Below are positions 34,483 through 44,263 of a DNA stretch of 64,000 nucleotides, one piece after another; the first letter of the stretch is position 1, and each line of letters begins with the position of its first letter. The position numbers and the translations under genes are program-made. The notes under the pieces are model-generated. The model searched no databases and was not told the origin of the DNA. It worked only from the letters and a program-made list of their open reading frames with translations. The DNA lies in NCBI GenBank assembly GCA_963732405.1, contig CAVSZG010000004.1, positions 1 to 64,000 on the forward strand, in the 5' to 3' direction. The stretch is from JAUIAI01 sp963732405. GTDB taxonomy: Bacteria; Pseudomonadota; Gammaproteobacteria; Burkholderiales; Burkholderiaceae_E.

Positions 34483-36357
34483 TCACACCGTCACACGCAT
34501 TCGTTCTCCCCAGATCGACAGCACCAGCAGTCGGTACAGCAAGATGCCATGGTCGTAGCCTGTGCCGGTGTGTCGATCGATCAAGTGTGTCAGACGCTCG
34601 CCCACGAACAAGGTGCGCGCCAAGCCATCGGGTGCGAGCAATTGCTCGCGCAGGTAACCGGCCAGCGGGCCGCCTAACCATTCGGCGAAGGGAACGCCGA
34701 AGCCGAGCTTAGGACCATCGAGAATCGCCGCCGGCAATAGGTCGCGCATCGCCGCGCGCAACAGCGCCTTGGACCCGCCGGCCAACTTGGTATGGGCATC
34801 CAGCCCCATCACCAGGTCGGTCAGTTCATGATCCATGAACGGGACCCGGACCTCGACACCATGGGCCATCGTGGCGCGATCGACCTTCTCGAAAAAAAGA
34901 TCCGGCAGCAGGATCTGCGTATCGGTCCAAAGCATGCCTTGTGCGGGCGGCAGATGCGCCACCGCCGGCCAGACTTGCCAGTAGCGCGCAAACGGATCGG
35001 GCATCGGCCCGGCCAGGAGGTCCGCGCGTAACAGCGCAGCAACTTCGCCGCTACCCCAATTGTCGGTGAGCAAGCGGCCGAATCGCTCGGCACCGCGCGC
35101 CAGGCCGACCGCCTCCTGCATGCGGCGCAACCGGCGCGCTGAATCGAACCGGCCGGCCAGCCCCCGAGGCACCGGTAACATCCGCGCAAACCATTGCCAG
35201 CGACGCACCCGGTCGAGCAACTCGTAGCGCCGATAACCGCCGAAGATCTCGTCGCCGCCGTCGCCCTGCAGCACGACCTTGGTGTCGGCTCCAAGATCGC
35301 CGGTCATCAGGTACAGAGGCACGTTGGCCGGATCACCGAACGGCTGGCCGTGGACATCGGTGAGCTGTTCCAGCACACGCGGCAGATCCGCATAGCCCAG
35401 CCGGTGCTCCTCATGGCGCGTACCGAAGCGCTGGGCCACCAAACGCGCGCTGGCAAGTTCGCTGCGCGCGCTGCGCCCTTCGAATTCGACCGAGATCGTC
35501 CTTAGCGCCCCCGATAATCGTGGCGCGGCAAGCGCGCAGAGCGAGGACGAATCCAGCCCGCCGCTCAGAAACAGCGCCACCGGGACATCAGCGATCAGGT
35601 GTCTGGTCACCGCGTGCTCAAGGGCTTCACGCACGGCGGCCACCGTCGCCTCACCGGTCAGGTGGGTCGACGGCACTTCGGCCAGCGTCCAGTACGGGGC
35701 AATGTCGGGCGCCTGGCCGGGGCGAATGCGAAGCCAGTGACCGGGCAGCAGTTTGCGGCAACCTTCGATCAAGGTCTGCTCGCCCAGTGCACAGCCAAAG
35801 TACAGATATTCGACCAGGCCTTGGCGGTCCAGGCGCGCCGACGCCGCGCCCGTGCCCGCGGTCAGCGCGGTGATCTCGGAGCCGAATACCAGCGTGTCCC
35901 CGTCATGCCGGTAATAGAGTGGCTTGATGCCGAACCGGTCGCGCGCCAGCAGCAACTCCCGGCGCTCGCGGTCCCACAGCGCCAGCGCGAACATACCGTT
36001 GAAGCGGCGCAGCGCATCGACGCCCCAGCGCGCGAGCGCCTGCAGCACCACCTCGGTGTCCGAGCGCGAGCGAAAGCTTGCACCTTCGGCGATCAGCGCC
36101 TGGCGCAGCTGCAGGAAGTTATAGACCTCGCCGTTGTAGCTGAGCACGAAGCGGCCGTCGGCGCTGGCCATCGGCTGGGCGCCCAATTCGCTCAACTCGA
36201 TGATGCTCAGCCGGGTGTGCACCAGCATTGCAGGCCCATCCTGATACACGCCGAATGCATCGGGGCCGCGATGCCGGATCGCGGCGGCCATCGCCAGCCC
36301 GCGCTCGCGCGTCAGCCCCGCCGGATCGGTGCCAAGTACCCCGGCAATGCCACACAT
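34483..36357 (-). CDS. AsnB-type glutamine amidotransferase (first of three)
   Basis: A 624-residue class-II amidotransferase. The ATG at 36357 puts Cys2 at the N-terminus (MCGIAGVLG), as needed for glutaminase activity. RHRGPD, SYNGEVYNF and SDTEVVLQAL complete the N-terminal site. The ATP-pyrophosphatase loop is LSGGLDSSSL in the C-terminal asparagine-synthetase domain. In polysaccharide loci such proteins (WbpS, WbmE) amidate uronic acids rather than aspartate; context favours that here. The ligase-like gene at 36380 lies 22 bases upstream and runs in the same direction. Confidence 0.88.
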   Translation of the reverse strand: MCGIAGVLGTDPAGLTRERGLAMAAAIRHRGPDAFGVYQDGPAMLVHTRLSIIELSELGAQPMASADGRFVLSYNGEVYNFLQLRQALIAEGASFRSRSDTEVVLQALARWGVDALRRFNGMFALALWDRERRELLLARDRFGIKPLYYRHDGDTLVFGSEITALTAGTGAASARLDRQGLVEYLYFGCALGEQTLIEGCRKLLPGHWLRIRPGQAPDIAPYWTLAEVPSTHLTGEATVAAVREALEHAVTRHLIADVPVALFLSGGLDSSSLCALAAPRLSGALRTISVEFEGRSARSELASARLVAQRFGTRHEEHRLGYADLPRVLEQLTDVHGQPFGDPANVPLYLMTGDLGADTKVVLQGDGGDEIFGGYRRYELLDRVRRWQWFARMLPVPRGLAGRFDSARRLRRMQEAVGLARGAERFGRLLTDNWGSGEVAALLRADLLAGPMPDPFARYWQVWPAVAHLPPAQGMLWTDTQILLPDLFFEKVDRATMAHGVEVRVPFMDHELTDLVMGLDAHTKLAGGSKALLRAAMRDLLPAAILDGPKLGFGVPFAEWLGGPLAGYLREQLLAPDGLARTLFVGERLTHLIDRHTGTGYDHGILLYRLLVLSIWGERMRVTV

Positions 36358-36379
36358 CGGTAAGCAGACCTTGCCGGCG

Positions 36380-37714
36380 CTATTGCGCGACCGGCTGTTC
36401 AGCAGCGATTTCGCGAGCGAAAGCACGCTCGCGCGCCGCGCGCACCTTGAGCACGGATGGATGACTGGCCACCAGCAACAGGGCCAGGCACAACATGAAG
36501 CCGCGATCCACAAACGTGACGAACCAGGGTTCGGTCAGGATCAGCAGCACCAGCGCACCGAACATCGGATATTTGTAGGGTGGCGAATTCAGCAGGCTCA
36601 GAAACGCGACGACATACATCGCGTAATACAGGCCGAGACCGATGAGGCCCCAATTGACCGAGATCTCCGCAAAGTTGTTGTGCGCGTAGGTGTTCATGCC
36701 GCTGACCTTGCCGTACTGGTCGGGTCCATGGCCGATCAGTGGCTGCTGCAGGAACAGCTCCCAGCCGCTCTTGGCCATCTGACCACGCAGGGCCGACGAG
36801 CCTTCGGCATCATCGAAGGTCGCAATCGTGCGCTCAATAACCACGACTTCGCCAAGCCATGATTGCTCGATCCGATTGAGCGCGTTGGGATCGCTGAAGA
36901 ACACCGCCAAGGCAATGCCGCTGATGCCCGAGGCGATGATGATCAAGGTGCGGATCGGCGAGCGGTTCATCAGCAGCAGCGCACCCAGGCCAGCGAATGC
37001 GATCGACAGCACCAGGGCGCTGCGCGAGCCCGAGAGCACCATGAAGCCGATCGAGGTGGCGAGCAGCGCCACGTAGGTGAGCCAGCTGATCCGTCGACGC
37101 AGCAGGAACACGGCGATCGACAGGCTGAAGGTCAGCGAGACCAGCACGTTGGACTGACCGACCAGGCCACTGTAGCGTTTGATCTCCTTGCCCTGCAGCG
37201 TCTGCATGGTCTCCTGCTCGATATTGATCAGCTGCCCGTCGTAGCCGACGCTGATTGCGATCAGGTTGGAGACCACGACGAGCAGAAAGCCAGCGATGAT
37301 GACGTTCATTGAGACACCGTTGGCCACGAAGAAGGCCACCGACACCGCGCCGACCCAGATCGTGAACAACTGTAGAACATAGGTGCCAGGGTAGCTGGGA
37401 ATGAAGAAACCCGACAACGCTAGGTAGGCGAAGAACCCGAGCGGCCAAAGCAATACGCGCGGCATGATCGCCTGCCGCGTGACTACACCGACCAGCATCC
37501 AGGTTGCCGATAGCGCGGCTATGACGATGCCGCCGCGCGACAGCCCGGGCACACCGATCAACACCAGGCCGAACACCAGATAGGCCACGGTAAGCAACAG
37601 CGCCACGCGCAACCAGCCGCCGGGCGCCCGGTCCTCGCCCTCGCGGGAGGGCAGATCGAATACAAGTGACTTGCGCATGGCGTCGGCGTCCGGCAATGAT
37701 CTGCTGGGGCCCAT
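36380..37714 (-). CDS. O-antigen ligase / Wzy-type polymerase family membrane protein (second copy)
   Basis: An inner-membrane protein of about 444 residues with ten or more hydrophobic segments. The periplasmic loop has the family pattern SALRGQMAKSGWELFLQQPL, IGHGPDQYG and NTYAHNNFAEI with the conserved His. It differs much from the copy at 23.3 kb, so the two are not a recent duplication. One may polymerise and the other ligate, or each may serve a different polymer. Start is uncertain between 37714 and 37678; the promoter-like tandem repeat directly upstream was the reason for preferring 37714. Confidence 0.8.
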   Translation of the reverse strand: MGPSRSLPDADAMRKSLVFDLPSREGEDRAPGGWLRVALLLTVAYLVFGLVLIGVPGLSRGGIVIAALSATWMLVGVVTRQAIMPRVLLWPLGFFAYLALSGFFIPSYPGTYVLQLFTIWVGAVSVAFFVANGVSMNVIIAGFLLVVVSNLIAISVGYDGQLINIEQETMQTLQGKEIKRYSGLVGQSNVLVSLTFSLSIAVFLLRRRISWLTYVALLATSIGFMVLSGSRSALVLSIAFAGLGALLLMNRSPIRTLIIIASGISGIALAVFFSDPNALNRIEQSWLGEVVVIERTIATFDDAEGSSALRGQMAKSGWELFLQQPLIGHGPDQYGKVSGMNTYAHNNFAEISVNWGLIGLGLYYAMYVVAFLSLLNSPPYKYPMFGALVLLILTEPWFVTFVDRGFMLCLALLLVASHPSVLKVRAARERAFAREIAAEQPVAQ

Positions 37715-37716
37715 TG

Positions 37717-37752
37717 TACAATCCCGGCCATTCGTATAATCCCGGACATTCC
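37717..37752. repeat. Imperfect 18-base tandem repeat with promoter-like TATAAT
   Basis: Two head-to-tail copies (TACAATCCCGGCCATTCG and TATAATCCCGGACATTCC) match at 15 of 18 positions. The second opens with a perfect TATAAT on the plus strand, 60 bases before the glycosyltransferase gene, and the first with TACAAT. No good -35 accompanies them. The unit occupies the gap between divergent genes and may be a duplicated regulator site. Confidence 0.5.
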
Positions 37753-37799
37753 CTCGCGCCGACGAATCCCGGGCGCCTGCGCCTGGATCCGCCTGCCCG

Positions 37800-38927
37800 A
37801 TGAACGTCCTGCTCTTTATCGACAGCCTCACCGGCGCCGGGGCGCAGCGCCAGTTGGCCAATCTGGCCGTTGGCCTGGCCGGGCGGGGCCATCGGGTTAC
37901 CGTCGTTACTTATGCTGCGCTGGACTTTCATCGCCCGCGCCTGCTGGCCCATGGCGTGGACTGCCGCTGTTTCCCGAAACGCGGGCGCTTCGATTTGCGC
38001 CCCGCCTGGCACCTGTTGCGCGCGATCGACGAGATCGCGCCGGACGCGGTGGTGGCGTTCCTGCGTACACCGTCGATCTACGCGGAGGCCCTCCGGCCGC
38101 TGCGACCGTCGCTGCGCCTGATCGTCTCCGAACGCGCCGGCGTGCGCGGCCATCGGCTCGAGGCCGCCGACATCCTGGCCGGCGTCGGCCACCTGCTGGC
38201 CAGCGCCGTCACCGCCAACAGCCACGACTATGTCGAGCGCCTGACCGCTGCATTGCCGCCACTGCGGGGGCGCACCCACGTGATCTACAACGGCATCGAT
38301 CCGGCGTTTTTGACACTCGGCGAGCGGCGACTCGCCGATGAGGCGGGGCGGGGCAGCGAGCCCGTGAACGGCCCGCTGCGGCTGTGCGTCGTGGCCGCTC
38401 GCGCCAATGCACAAAAGGCGCCGTTGGCGTTGGCGCAGGCTGCCGCGATGCTGCGGGCCGGCGGTGTCGACAGTTTTTTCATCGACTGGATCGGTCCGGT
38501 CGACAACGACACCGAGCTGGTGCGTCAGACCCGGCAGGTGATTGCCGAGGCCGGCCTGACCGACCATTGGCGATGGCACGGCGCCTGCGACGATGTGAGT
38601 GCCGTCTACCCGGAATACGACGCATTGCTGCTACCATCGATTTACGAGGGGGTCGCCAATTCGATGTGCGAGGCGATGGCCGCCGGCCTGCCCGTCGTTG
38701 CCACCGATATCGCCGACAACCGCCGTATTCTCGAACCGGCTGGCGCCGGTCTGATCTGCCGGGCCGGCGATGCCGGTGCCCTGGCCCAGAGCATCGCGGG
38801 CCTCATCGCACTGACACCGGCCCAAAGGCGCGCCATGGGGGCCGCCGCTCACCAACAGGCTCGAGAGTTGTTTTCGATGTCCCGATTCGTTGATCGCTGG
38901 GAGGCGCTGTGCGCAGGCCGGTCATGA
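37800..38927 (+). CDS. Glycosyltransferase family 4
   Basis: A 375-residue GT-B enzyme with no signal or membrane helix. The N-terminal LLFIDSLTGAGAQRQLANLA loop is the acceptor-side signature, and the donor-side EX7E motif appears in LLPSIYEGVANSMCEAMAAGLPVVATD. Such enzymes are retaining transferases of nucleotide-linked sugars to lipid-linked intermediates at the cytoplasmic face. Donor and linkage cannot be predicted. It is followed after 42 bases by an AsnB-type gene, then GT2 and flippase, all in the same direction, so these four form a likely operon. Confidence 0.87.
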   Translation: MNVLLFIDSLTGAGAQRQLANLAVGLAGRGHRVTVVTYAALDFHRPRLLAHGVDCRCFPKRGRFDLRPAWHLLRAIDEIAPDAVVAFLRTPSIYAEALRPLRPSLRLIVSERAGVRGHRLEAADILAGVGHLLASAVTANSHDYVERLTAALPPLRGRTHVIYNGIDPAFLTLGERRLADEAGRGSEPVNGPLRLCVVAARANAQKAPLALAQAAAMLRAGGVDSFFIDWIGPVDNDTELVRQTRQVIAEAGLTDHWRWHGACDDVSAVYPEYDALLLPSIYEGVANSMCEAMAAGLPVVATDIADNRRILEPAGAGLICRAGDAGALAQSIAGLIALTPAQRRAMGAAAHQQARELFSMSRFVDRWEALCAGRS

Positions 38928-38969
38928 TCGCCCCATGCCAGTGGCCGCGCACCGCGCGGGCGTGCGTCG

Positions 38970-40901
38970 ATGTGCGGCGTTAGCGGTTTCGTCGGCGCTG
39001 GCGATGCCGCGCTGCTGCAGCGGATGACCGGCGCGATGCTTCATCGCGGCCCGGATGCCGGCGGCGTCTGGCTCGACGAGGCAGGCGGGGCAGGGCTAGG
39101 CCATCGCCGCCTGTCGATCGTCGATCTGAGTGACACCGGCGCGCAACCGATGCGCAGCGCCGATGGTCGTATCACGCTCTGCTACAACGGCGAGCTCTAC
39201 GACTACCGTGAACACCGCCGTGACCTCGAGGCCGACGGCTACCGGTTTCGTGGCAACAGTGATTCCGAGGTGGTGCTGAACTTGCTGCACCGGGACGGCA
39301 TCGATTGCCTGAACCGGATGAACGGCATCTTCGCATTCGCGGCCTGGGACGCAAGCCAACGCACGATGACGCTGGCGCGCGACCAGGCCGGCGTCAAGCC
39401 GCTGTACTGGTGTCGTGATGGACAGGGCGTGTTGTTCGCCTCAGAAGTGCGCGCGCTGCTGGCCAGTGGGCGGCTATCCGCAAGAATGTCGCAGGAGGCG
39501 CTGGCCACTTTCCTGCACTTTCTCTACGTGCCCGGGCCGATGACGCTCTTCGAGGGCGTGCGCAAGCTCGAGCCCGGCACGGTGGTGACGATTCGCGGCG
39601 ATCAGATTCGCGAGCATCGTTGGTATACGCCACCCTACGCGCCCGACCCTGCGCCCGACATGAACGCCTGGGTCGAGCGCGCGCGCCCGGTCTTCGACGA
39701 CGCTGTGCGCCGCCAGCTCATGGCAGATGTCGGCGTCGGTGCGTTCCTGTCGGGCGGCATCGACTCGTCGGCGATCGTCGAGGCGGCCAGGCGTTTCATC
39801 GATCCGACCGACTTGCAGTGCTTCACCGTTGTCTATCCGGCGCAAGACGTCGTCAGCGAGGGCTACGATGCCGACCTGCCGTTCGCGCGGCTCACCGCGC
39901 AGCACTTCGGGCTGAAGTTGCACGAGGTGTCCGTCACGCCGGCCGCGCTCGACCGGCTGCCAGCGATCGTGCGCTCGGTCGAGGAACCCGACGCCGACCT
40001 GACCGCGCTGGTCACCGACATGCTGGCCGGCGCCGCGCGCCAGGCCGGCGCGACCGTGTTGCTGTCGGGCACAGGGGGTGACGAGGTGTTCTACGGCTAC
40101 CGCACCCACCTGGCCTACGGCCACCTCGAGCGTGTGCCGGCCTGGGCTTGTGCGCCGGCGGCGGCCGCGCTGCAGGCGGCGCGCCGGTTGGCAACGCTGG
40201 CATTGCCGGCCTCGACGCCGGCGTTGCGCCGCGCCGAGCGCTTTGCACAGGCGCTGGCGCGTCCGGGCGCAAGCCGTCACCTGGCGATCGTCAATCACAC
40301 CGGCGCGATCGGCGCGCAGTCGATACTCGCCGCGGACGTCGCCCGCCAATTACCGCGCGATCGATACCTGGAGCCGCTGTTCGAGAGATATGCCGCACTG
40401 ATGCCCGCCGGTGCCGACGACGTCGCCGTGCATGGCTGGCTGCTGCAGCAATCGTTTCTGGCCGATCACAACTTCCTCTACACCGACAAATGCGGGATGG
40501 CCCATTCGATCGAGATCCGCGTGCCATTCACCGATCGCGAACTGCTGAAGTTGTCGGGCATGGTGCCGCCGGCCGTGCATCTGGCCGGTGGTCAGACCAA
40601 ACACCTGCTCAAACGAATGATGCGCGGCCGGCTCGACGACCGCGTCATCGACAGGCCCAAGGTCGGTTTCAATCCACCCGTGCGTACCTGGATCGCCGGC
40701 GGACGCAGCGACTTATGCAACGAATTGCTCGCACCCGAGACGATCCGGCGCCGCGGCATCTTCGACGCTGGCGCGATCGAGCAACTCGCGCTTGCCACCC
40801 GTGCCGGCAAGGTTGACGGCGCGCAACTGCTGTTCGCCGCACAAATCCTTGAACTCTGGTGTCGCGAATTCATCGACGGCGCCACCAACACTGCCCGTTG
40901 A
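38970..40901 (+). CDS. AsnB-type glutamine amidotransferase (second of three)
   Basis: A 643-residue protein beginning MCGVSGFVGAGD with Cys2 in place. RGPDAGGVW, CYNGELYDY and SDSEVVLNLL complete the glutaminase site. FLSGGIDSSAIVEA is the ATP-binding loop, and LSGTGGDEVFYGYR is the second half of the synthetase site. It belongs to the same family as the genes at 34.5 and 48.3 kb but is not close to either by eye. Likely role: amidation of a sugar carboxyl group during repeat-unit synthesis. Its stop overlaps the next start as TGATG. Confidence 0.88.
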   Translation: MCGVSGFVGAGDAALLQRMTGAMLHRGPDAGGVWLDEAGGAGLGHRRLSIVDLSDTGAQPMRSADGRITLCYNGELYDYREHRRDLEADGYRFRGNSDSEVVLNLLHRDGIDCLNRMNGIFAFAAWDASQRTMTLARDQAGVKPLYWCRDGQGVLFASEVRALLASGRLSARMSQEALATFLHFLYVPGPMTLFEGVRKLEPGTVVTIRGDQIREHRWYTPPYAPDPAPDMNAWVERARPVFDDAVRRQLMADVGVGAFLSGGIDSSAIVEAARRFIDPTDLQCFTVVYPAQDVVSEGYDADLPFARLTAQHFGLKLHEVSVTPAALDRLPAIVRSVEEPDADLTALVTDMLAGAARQAGATVLLSGTGGDEVFYGYRTHLAYGHLERVPAWACAPAAAALQAARRLATLALPASTPALRRAERFAQALARPGASRHLAIVNHTGAIGAQSILAADVARQLPRDRYLEPLFERYAALMPAGADDVAVHGWLLQQSFLADHNFLYTDKCGMAHSIEIRVPFTDRELLKLSGMVPPAVHLAGGQTKHLLKRMMRGRLDDRVIDRPKVGFNPPVRTWIAGGRSDLCNELLAPETIRRRGIFDAGAIEQLALATRAGKVDGAQLLFAAQILELWCREFIDGATNTAR

Positions 40902-41878
40902 TGATGACCGATCCGAGTGCTGCCGACCTGAAGCTGACCGTCGTGGTACTGGCCTACAACCAGAAGGCGTTGTTCCGTCAGGCGATCGAAAGCGTCGTCA
41001 CTCAGCAGGTCAATTTCCGCTACGAGATACTGGTTTGTGACGACGCCTCGACCGACGGCACCACCGACGTGGTACGCGAATACGCCGAACGCTACCCGGA
41101 CTTGATTCGTGCACTCTATCGCGAGCGCAATGCCGGCCAATACCTGAACTACGTTGACGCGCACAACCGCGCGCGCGGTCAATACGTTGCCCACCTGGAC
41201 GGCGACGACTTGTTCCTGCCCGGCAAGCTGCAACAGCAGGTCGACTTCCTGGATCGCCATCCGCAGGTCTCGGTGTGCTGGCACGCGGTCGGCCTGATCG
41301 ATGCCGATGGTCGTGACCTGGGCCGGATCTGCGTGCGCGAGGCAATCGCGCCCGATGGCTACATCGATCTGGTCGATCTGCTCGAGATCGGCACGGTGGG
41401 TGTGCACAGCGCCACGATGTACCGCGCCAGCGCCCGCAAGACCCACGAACCCACGGTCGATCCGATCGACTGGTTTTACGCGGTCGAATACCTGGCCAGC
41501 GGGCGCGGCTACCAGATGGCCGAAGAACTGGGCTGCTATCGACGCATGGAGGGTCTGACCATGTCGAGCGAGAGCGCCTCGGCGCGACGCGTGCGTCGTA
41601 ACCTGGCCAACATGATCGAACACTATGTGGACGTGTTCCCGCAATACCGACGCCAGTCGTTCACGCTCGCGATGCTCTATCTGCTGTGCGACATCCGGGC
41701 GCGCGCTACTACGGTCACTGCAATGCTGGCGCCGATGTGGGCCGCCAGGGTACCGCCCACGCCGGCGCAGTTCCGGCGCGCGCTGCACCGCTTCCGGGCG
41801 GTGAGTCGCGCGTTTCGCGGCTTGCCGCGCGAGGGCGGTGGCGACCCGGCGATTCGAGGCGAGACCGTTGGGGCATGA
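40901..41878 (+). CDS. Glycosyltransferase family 2
   Basis: The ATG overlapping the asnB stop gives 325 residues. The GT-A fold is clear: LTVVVLAYNQKALFRQAIESV, VCDDASTDGTTDVV and the metal-binding HLDGDDLFLPGKL. A C-terminal helical region (RRVRRNLANMIEHYVDVFPQY) follows. It is a cytosolic or membrane-peripheral inverting transferase; the donor is unknown. Translational coupling to the amidotransferase suggests they act on the same intermediate. Confidence 0.88.
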   Translation: MMTDPSAADLKLTVVVLAYNQKALFRQAIESVVTQQVNFRYEILVCDDASTDGTTDVVREYAERYPDLIRALYRERNAGQYLNYVDAHNRARGQYVAHLDGDDLFLPGKLQQQVDFLDRHPQVSVCWHAVGLIDADGRDLGRICVREAIAPDGYIDLVDLLEIGTVGVHSATMYRASARKTHEPTVDPIDWFYAVEYLASGRGYQMAEELGCYRRMEGLTMSSESASARRVRRNLANMIEHYVDVFPQYRRQSFTLAMLYLLCDIRARATTVTAMLAPMWAARVPPTPAQFRRALHRFRAVSRAFRGLPREGGGDPAIRGETVGA

Positions 41879-43376
41879 ACGGGCCACGCTGATCGTCGGC
41901 TATGCGGCGCAGCTGTATTCGGCGGTTGTCTCGATACTGTTCGCGCCGTATGTCCTTGGCGCGATCGGTGCCGAGGCCTACGGACTGGTCGGCTTTCTGC
42001 TGATCGCGCAAGCCTGGTTCCAACTGCTCGATGCCGGGCTGTCGCCGGCGCTGACCCGCGAGGCCGCACGTTATCGTGGCGGCGAGGGCAGCGCACGATC
42101 GGTGCGCGGCACGATTCGAGGCCTGGACGTCGTGGTCAGTGCGATCGCGGTGCCGGCGCTGGTAGCGGCCTGGGCGTTCTCGGACGATATCGCCCGGCAC
42201 TGGCTCAACCCCGAAACCTTGCCGCTGTCGGTCGTCGCCGATACCGTCGTGATGATGATGGGCATCCTGCTGCTGCGTTGGATCTCCGGGGTGCGTCGCG
42301 GTGCCCTGGTCGGTTTCGAGCGCCATGCGTCGATCTACGCGGTCAACATTGCGGTGTCGACGCTGCGCTATCCGGCGATCGTCGCGCTGTTCAGCTGGAT
42401 GCACCCGTCGGCCACGCTGTATTTCCAGTACCAGCTTGCGGTGGGCCTGATCGAAGTCGCCGCCCTGTGGCTGCTGAGTCGCTCGCTGGTGCCGGAAACC
42501 GGCACACCCGGCATTGCCGAGAGCCTGGGCCGGTTGCGCGGCCTATGGCCGTTTCTGGCCAGCCACGGCACCTTGGCGCTGATCTGGATTCTGATCACCC
42601 AGACCGACAAGCTGGTGTTGTCGGCGACCCTGAGCCTGTCGGCGTTCGGCTTGTTCTCGCTTGCCGCTGCGGCCGCTGCCGGCGTCAATCTGATCGTTCT
42701 GCCGATCTCGCAGATGCTGATGCCCAAGCTGTCGCGGCTGCACGCGGCCGGCGACGCCGAGGCCGAGATCGCCGCCTACCGCGCCGCGACCCGGCTGGCG
42801 ACCATGCTGTTGGCCGCGGTGGCCAGCGTATTCGGTGCGTTCGGCGACACCTTCATGTTCGCCTGGACTGGACGCCCGGACATCGCCTCCTCGACCGGCA
42901 CGATACTGGCGCTCTACGCAGTGGGCAATGCGCTGATGGGCGTGGGCGCGTTTCCGTATTACCTGCAATTCGCGCGCGGCCGATTGCATTTGCTGATGGT
43001 CGGCATGGTCGGTTTTGTCACGCTGGTCACGCCTATCCTGGCCTGGGCAGGTATGCACTACGGTGCCATTGGTGCGGCCTGGGTCTGGTTCGCCGGTTGG
43101 GCGGTCTATCTGGCGAGCTGGGTCACGTTTTCGCACCGGCGCCTGATCGGTGCGTTGTGGTGGCGCTGGCTCGGTGACGATGTGTTGCGCATCGCGTTGC
43201 CCACCGCGTTGGCGGGCCTGGCGGCACGCGCGCTGCTGGGTACGCCGCAAGGTCGATGGCAGGCGATGGCGACCATTGCGGTGGCAGGTCTGTTGACGTT
43301 GTTCACGGCCGCCGCGATGGCCGGCGTCGTCACGCGCGCGCTCGGCCTGTTGCAGCGGTGGCGGACCGCGCGCTGA
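41838..43376 (+). CDS. Oligosaccharide flippase (Wzx/MATE-like)
   Basis: A 512-residue membrane protein with 12-14 hydrophobic segments, beginning (after a short polar start) VGYAAQLYSAVVSILFAPYVLGAIGAEAYGLVGFLL. This is the Polysacc_synt pattern of flippases that carry undecaprenyl-linked repeat units across the inner membrane. It is the only flippase in the window. The start is a GTG overlapping the previous gene by 41 bases; a TTG at 41868 with GAGGCGAG upstream is an attractive alternative. Confidence 0.85.
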   Translation: MATRRFEARPLGHERATLIVGYAAQLYSAVVSILFAPYVLGAIGAEAYGLVGFLLIAQAWFQLLDAGLSPALTREAARYRGGEGSARSVRGTIRGLDVVVSAIAVPALVAAWAFSDDIARHWLNPETLPLSVVADTVVMMMGILLLRWISGVRRGALVGFERHASIYAVNIAVSTLRYPAIVALFSWMHPSATLYFQYQLAVGLIEVAALWLLSRSLVPETGTPGIAESLGRLRGLWPFLASHGTLALIWILITQTDKLVLSATLSLSAFGLFSLAAAAAAGVNLIVLPISQMLMPKLSRLHAAGDAEAEIAAYRAATRLATMLLAAVASVFGAFGDTFMFAWTGRPDIASSTGTILALYAVGNALMGVGAFPYYLQFARGRLHLLMVGMVGFVTLVTPILAWAGMHYGAIGAAWVWFAGWAVYLASWVTFSHRRLIGALWWRWLGDDVLRIALPTALAGLAARALLGTPQGRWQAMATIAVAGLLTLFTAAAMAGVVTRALGLLQRWRTAR

Positions 43377-43397
43377 TGATCGCCCGATGTCGGCTCG

Positions 43398-44219
43398 TTA
43401 CTTGGTCAGTACGATCACCGACATCGAACCGAAGCGGCGTAGCGACGGATAGCGGGCGAACAGCCACTGGTCGGCCTGGTGCGTACGACGCAACACCGCG
43501 CGTCGCCAGTCGCTCATGCCGGGTCGATACAGCACCGTCTTGGCGGCATGCACGAAGCTGTCGCCGATGATATTCACGTCGCGGAACATTGCCGCCTTCT
43601 CGCGCACCTCGGCGCTGAAGATCGGCACATCGCCCTCGGGCACCTCGCCCTTGATCCGCCACCAGAGTTGCCACAGTGGGAAATCAGCGAGGTTTTCGAG
43701 AAAATAAGCACGCGAGCCTGGCGCCATCACCCGATGCAGGTTTTCGAAGATGCCCGGGTATTTGATCGTGTGATGGATCACGCCATGGCCGATGACGATC
43801 TCGAACGCGCCGTCGGCAAACGGCAGCTTGGTGGCGTCGGCGATCTCGAGCCGGACCTTGTCCGTCAGGTTCTGGCGCGCAACATGGTCGCGGCCCAGTT
43901 CGATGCCCCTTGCCGACATGTCAAAACCCGTGACGCTGCGCGCGCCGGTCAGTCCGTAGTAGACGGCCCAGTTGCCCAGACCGCAGCAATAGTCGCATAC
44001 GGCCTTGCCCGCCCAGCCACCATCGTCGGCGATGATCTGATGGAACAACTGGCGGTTTTCCGAATAGAGGTCGCCTGTACCGGCATAGCATGGCGTGAGC
44101 TGCTCGTCGCGATAGCGAGCCGCGTCGAGCAAGTTGCCTGCCTGGCGCGGCCGGTACGCATTCCAATAGGCTTGCTCGTTGATGCGTTGGCGATCGAGAT
44201 CGGCCGATAAATCGTTCAT
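43398..44219 (-). CDS. Class I SAM-dependent methyltransferase
   Basis: A 273-residue cytosolic protein. The SAM-binding motif I reads VCDYCCGLGNWAVYYG and is followed by SVTGFDMSARGIELGRDH (motif with acidic Asp), LEIADATKLPFADGAFEIVIGHGVIHH and the post-motif region. The Cys-Cys in motif I is unusual but the fold is convincing. It probably O- or N-methylates a sugar of the polysaccharide or caps the chain. It is convergent with the flippase gene and transcribed away from the glycosyltransferase at 44.3 kb in the same direction. Confidence 0.82.
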   Translation of the reverse strand: MNDLSADLDRQRINEQAYWNAYRPRQAGNLLDAARYRDEQLTPCYAGTGDLYSENRQLFHQIIADDGGWAGKAVCDYCCGLGNWAVYYGLTGARSVTGFDMSARGIELGRDHVARQNLTDKVRLEIADATKLPFADGAFEIVIGHGVIHHTIKYPGIFENLHRVMAPGSRAYFLENLADFPLWQLWWRIKGEVPEGDVPIFSAEVREKAAMFRDVNIIGDSFVHAAKTVLYRPGMSDWRRAVLRRTHQADQWLFARYPSLRRFGSMSVIVLTK

Positions 44220-44263
44220 GTCAAATTTTCCGATGCGCGCATGGCGCAGGACACAGCCCGGGA

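Noticed and set aside
36834..38579. 581-codon minus-strand frame spanning the ligase-like and GT4 genes
   Set aside because: It is out of frame with one gene and antisense to the other, with no recognisable domain.
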